In this document: piece after piece, positions 15,074 to 16,785 of the stretch
Position numbering within the stretch: position 1 is the stretch's first letter
Layout: each line of letters opens with the position of its first letter
Assembly (NCBI GenBank): GCA_041619575.1
Contig: JBFKDP010000049.1
Coordinates: 1 to 16,785, forward strand
Origin: Litorivivens sp041619575
Lineage (GTDB): Bacteria; Pseudomonadota; Gammaproteobacteria; Pseudomonadales; Spongiibacteraceae
Length of the DNA stretch: 16,785 nucleotides
Direction of reading: 5' to 3'
The notes under the pieces: model-generated
The model's database searches: none
The model's input: only the letters and a program-made list of their open reading frames with translations
What the model was told of the DNA's origin: nothing
Made by a program: the position numbers and the translations under genes

Positions 15074-16447
15074 ATGCCTAAAGAAATTTATCTCGTAAAA
15101 GTAGGCATGACCATGACTGAGGGGATGGTCTCTGAGTGGTACATCCCTGATGGCAGCCCGGTAAAGAAAGGGGAACTGCTTTATGCCCTTGAAACCGAGA
15201 AAGTCACCCTGGATGTCGACGCTGACGACGACGGTATCGTAAAGCACGGATTAGCCGCAGGGGTTTCGGCCAAGCCGGGTGACGTCATCGGTTATATCTA
15301 TGAAGCTGGCGAAAACATCGACGCCGCTCCGGCGGCCACACCGGTAGCGTCCACAAATGAAAATACGGCGGATTCTTCAGCGTCAGATTTGCGCGCCACA
15401 AGTACAGCGCGAGCACCACAGGAAAAGCGGGTGCCGGGTGAGCGCATCAAATCATCGCCCGCTGCACGACGCTTGGCGCGGGAGCTGAATGTCGACTACA
15501 CGCAGCTGACCGGCACGGGGCCGGGCGGTCGCATTGTCGAAGCAGACGTGCAGGCTGCCAGCGCGGCAAACCCCGGTGCAGCAGTATCACAGGACGAGGT
15601 GAAAGCGTCCCCGTTAGCAAAACGTCTCGCCGCCGAACGGGGTATCGATCTGGCCTCTATTTCGGGCACCGGACCGGGTGGCCGCATCGTACAGTCCGAT
15701 GTGGATGCGGTAGCTGGCAATCGATCCGCCGCACCGGCTGTAGTGCAGCAGGCCCAGCCGCAAGACGAGCGTATACCGCTGCGTGGTATGCGGAAAACCA
15801 TTGCTAGCCGCATGCACAACAGCCTGCAGCAAAGCGCACAGCTCACCATGAACATGGAAGTGATCATGGATGATGCCGTAAAAGTACGCGCCGGTCTGAT
15901 CGAAGAGTGGGCGGACGATGCCGTCAAGCCAAGCTATACCGACTTTGTTATCGCGGCGGTGGCAAAAGCGCTGACGAAACACCGCATGATGAACAGTCAC
16001 TTTACGGAGACTGACATTGTGCTGCGAGGCGAGGTCAATGTGGGTATGGCTGTCGCGCTCGCTGATGGTTTGGTGGTGCCGGTCATCCGCGCGGCTAATC
16101 AGCTGAGTCTGAAACAACTGGCGCAAGAAAGTTCGCGTCTGGCTTTGGCGGCCCGAGACGGGAAACTAGGTTTGGATGATTATGCCGACGGCACTTTTAC
16201 GGTATCGACACTGGGTATGTATGGCGTGGACTCGTTCACTCCCATTGTCAACGAAGGGCAGTCCGGGATTCTGGGCGTAAATCGTCTATATGATGGTGTG
16301 GAATGGGACGGTGATACGCCGGTCAAAACCAAGAAGATGAATCTCTCCCTAACATGGGATCACCGGATCCTGGATGGTGCGCCCGCTGCCGAATTCTTGC
16401 GCGAGGTGCGCGATTTGCTCGCCGCGCCGTGGCGGCTGTTGGTGTAA
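15074..16447 (+). CDS. 2-oxoacid dehydrogenase E2 (dihydrolipoyl acyltransferase) with two PSBDs
   Basis: The E2 core protein accepts the acyl group from E1 on its lipoyl arm and transfers it to CoA. It has one lipoyl domain (1-80) with lipoyl-lysine K43 in ETEKV, then an Ala/Pro/Ser-rich linker. Two consecutive peripheral subunit-binding domains follow (about 126-162 and 177-213), each with a SPxA(K/R)RLA helix and GTGPGGRI loop. The catalytic domain (about 230-457) has H430 and D434 in DHRILDGAPAAEFL. Typical bacterial E2s have a single such binding domain, so the duplication is odd. GGAGAGG (15064-15070) precedes the ATG by three bases. E3 follows 12 bases downstream. At 457 residues it is normal to slightly long for one lipoyl domain. 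Confidence 0.92.
   Translation: MPKEIYLVKVGMTMTEGMVSEWYIPDGSPVKKGELLYALETEKVTLDVDADDDGIVKHGLAAGVSAKPGDVIGYIYEAGENIDAAPAATPVASTNENTADSSASDLRATSTARAPQEKRVPGERIKSSPAARRLARELNVDYTQLTGTGPGGRIVEADVQAASAANPGAAVSQDEVKASPLAKRLAAERGIDLASISGTGPGGRIVQSDVDAVAGNRSAAPAVVQQAQPQDERIPLRGMRKTIASRMHNSLQQSAQLTMNMEVIMDDAVKVRAGLIEEWADDAVKPSYTDFVIAAVAKALTKHRMMNSHFTETDIVLRGEVNVGMAVALADGLVVPVIRAANQLSLKQLAQESSRLALAARDGKLGLDDYADGTFTVSTLGMYGVDSFTPIVNEGQSGILGVNRLYDGVEWDGDTPVKTKKMNLSLTWDHRILDGAPAAEFLREVRDLLAAPWRLLV
15449..15712 (+). repeat. Tandem duplication of the peripheral subunit-binding domain in E2
   Basis: Two 37-residue copies (15449-15559 and 15602-15712) repeat with a 51-residue period. Protein identity is high in the (S/A)SPxA(K/R)RLA helix and in the GTGPGGRIV loop. 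The DNA has drifted at many third positions, so the duplication is not recent. The copies probably bind E3 and/or E1. Confidence 0.8.
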
Positions 16448-16459
16448 GGGAGTGATGCG

Positions 16460-16785
16460 ATGAGTGATTTGCACGTGGATGTGCTCGTTATTGGTGGTGG
16501 CCCCGGTGGTTACACCGCAGCTATTAGAGCTTCGCAATTGGGTTTGAGCGTTGCATTGGCAGAGCGCGAGGAACTGGGCGGAGTGTGCCTCAACTGGGGG
16601 TGCATACCCACCAAGTCCTTGCTGCATACAGCTGACCTGTTGCGCGAGGCGCGTCATGCCAGCGAGTTAGGTCTTGAGTTTGGCGAGCCGAGTTTTGATC
16701 TGGCGCGGATGGTGGAGCGATCGCGCCAGGTCGCGGGTCAACTCAGTGCGGGCATTAAACACCTGATGAAGAAAAACAAGATTCA
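16460..16785 (+). CDS. lpdA: Dihydrolipoyl dehydrogenase (E3), N-terminal part
   Basis: This gene is cut by the right edge; 108 codons are visible out of an expected roughly 460. The FAD-binding Rossmann motif is VIGGGPGGYTAA (10-21). The redox-active disulfide is in GGVCLNWGCIPTKS, both cysteines present with four residues between them. E3 reoxidises the dihydrolipoyl group of E2 with NAD+. It has no N-terminal lipoyl domain, unlike some E3s of acetoin clusters. GGGAG at 16448-16452, seven bases before ATG 16460, supports the start. Its position after E1 alpha, E1 beta and E2 completes the complex. Mercuric reductase-like paralogues share the disulfide motif, but context makes E3 much more likely. 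Confidence 0.9.
   Translation, partial: MSDLHVDVLVIGGGPGGYTAAIRASQLGLSVALAEREELGGVCLNWGCIPTKSLLHTADLLREARHASELGLEFGEPSFDLARMVERSRQVAGQLSAGIKHLMKKNKI

Noticed and set aside
12989..16785. Naming the E1/E2/E3 genes as a true acetoin dehydrogenase (acoABCL)
   Set aside because: Motifs resemble that group, but no acoR/acoX-type gene is seen and the context is acyl-CoA metabolism. Substrate left open.

Overview
The window reads as part of a catabolic gene cluster from a proteobacterium, most likely a marine-type gammaproteobacterium. This is inferred from the style of the protein families, moderate GC, ATG/TTG starts with AGGAG-like ribosome sites and tight co-directional packing; no ribosomal or other marker gene is present to fix the taxon. 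Every convincing gene is on the + strand and nearly all encode CoA-thioester or lipoyl chemistry. I see no tRNA, rRNA, CRISPR array, insertion sequence or phage gene.

Bases 1-394 hold no convincing gene, only two similar short palindromes. Bases 395-2523 are a decayed block. It holds a Rieske ring-hydroxylating oxygenase alpha subunit broken by an in-frame TAA and a one-base frameshift, then an aldehyde dehydrogenase cut off before its catalytic Glu and Cys. Directly behind lie two intact small genes: a stand-alone lipoyl-domain protein (2539-2772) and a lipoate-protein ligase A-family protein (2784-3521). A 337-base AT-rich gap (3522-3858) follows, with a plausible sigma70-type promoter overlapped by palindromes.

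From 3859 to the right edge runs one long apparent operon. In order it encodes an acyl-CoA dehydrogenase pair whose two subunits have lost complementary parts of the active site, a crotonase-fold protein lacking both classical hydratase glutamates, an AMP-forming acyl-CoA synthetase, a single-chain biotin-dependent acyl-CoA carboxylase (BC-BCCP-CT, about 1100 residues), an epoxide-hydrolase-like alpha/beta hydrolase, and a complete 2-oxoacid dehydrogenase complex. That complex is E1 alpha, E1 beta, an E2 with tandem peripheral subunit-binding domains, and the start of E3, which leaves the window.

Taken together the genes suggest a CoA-dependent route for an unusual carboxylic acid. The acid would be activated by the ligase, desaturated by the heteromeric dehydrogenase, then carboxylated and hydrated or isomerised. 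An epoxide or similar group could be opened by the hydrolase, and a 2-oxo acid intermediate oxidatively decarboxylated by the lipoyl complex. The lipoyl protein and ligase upstream could supply or lipoylate that complex. The order of steps and the substrate are inference. The most notable points are the carboxylase/oxoacid dehydrogenase pairing, the split-active-site dehydrogenase pair, the atypical crotonase and the double-PSBD E2.
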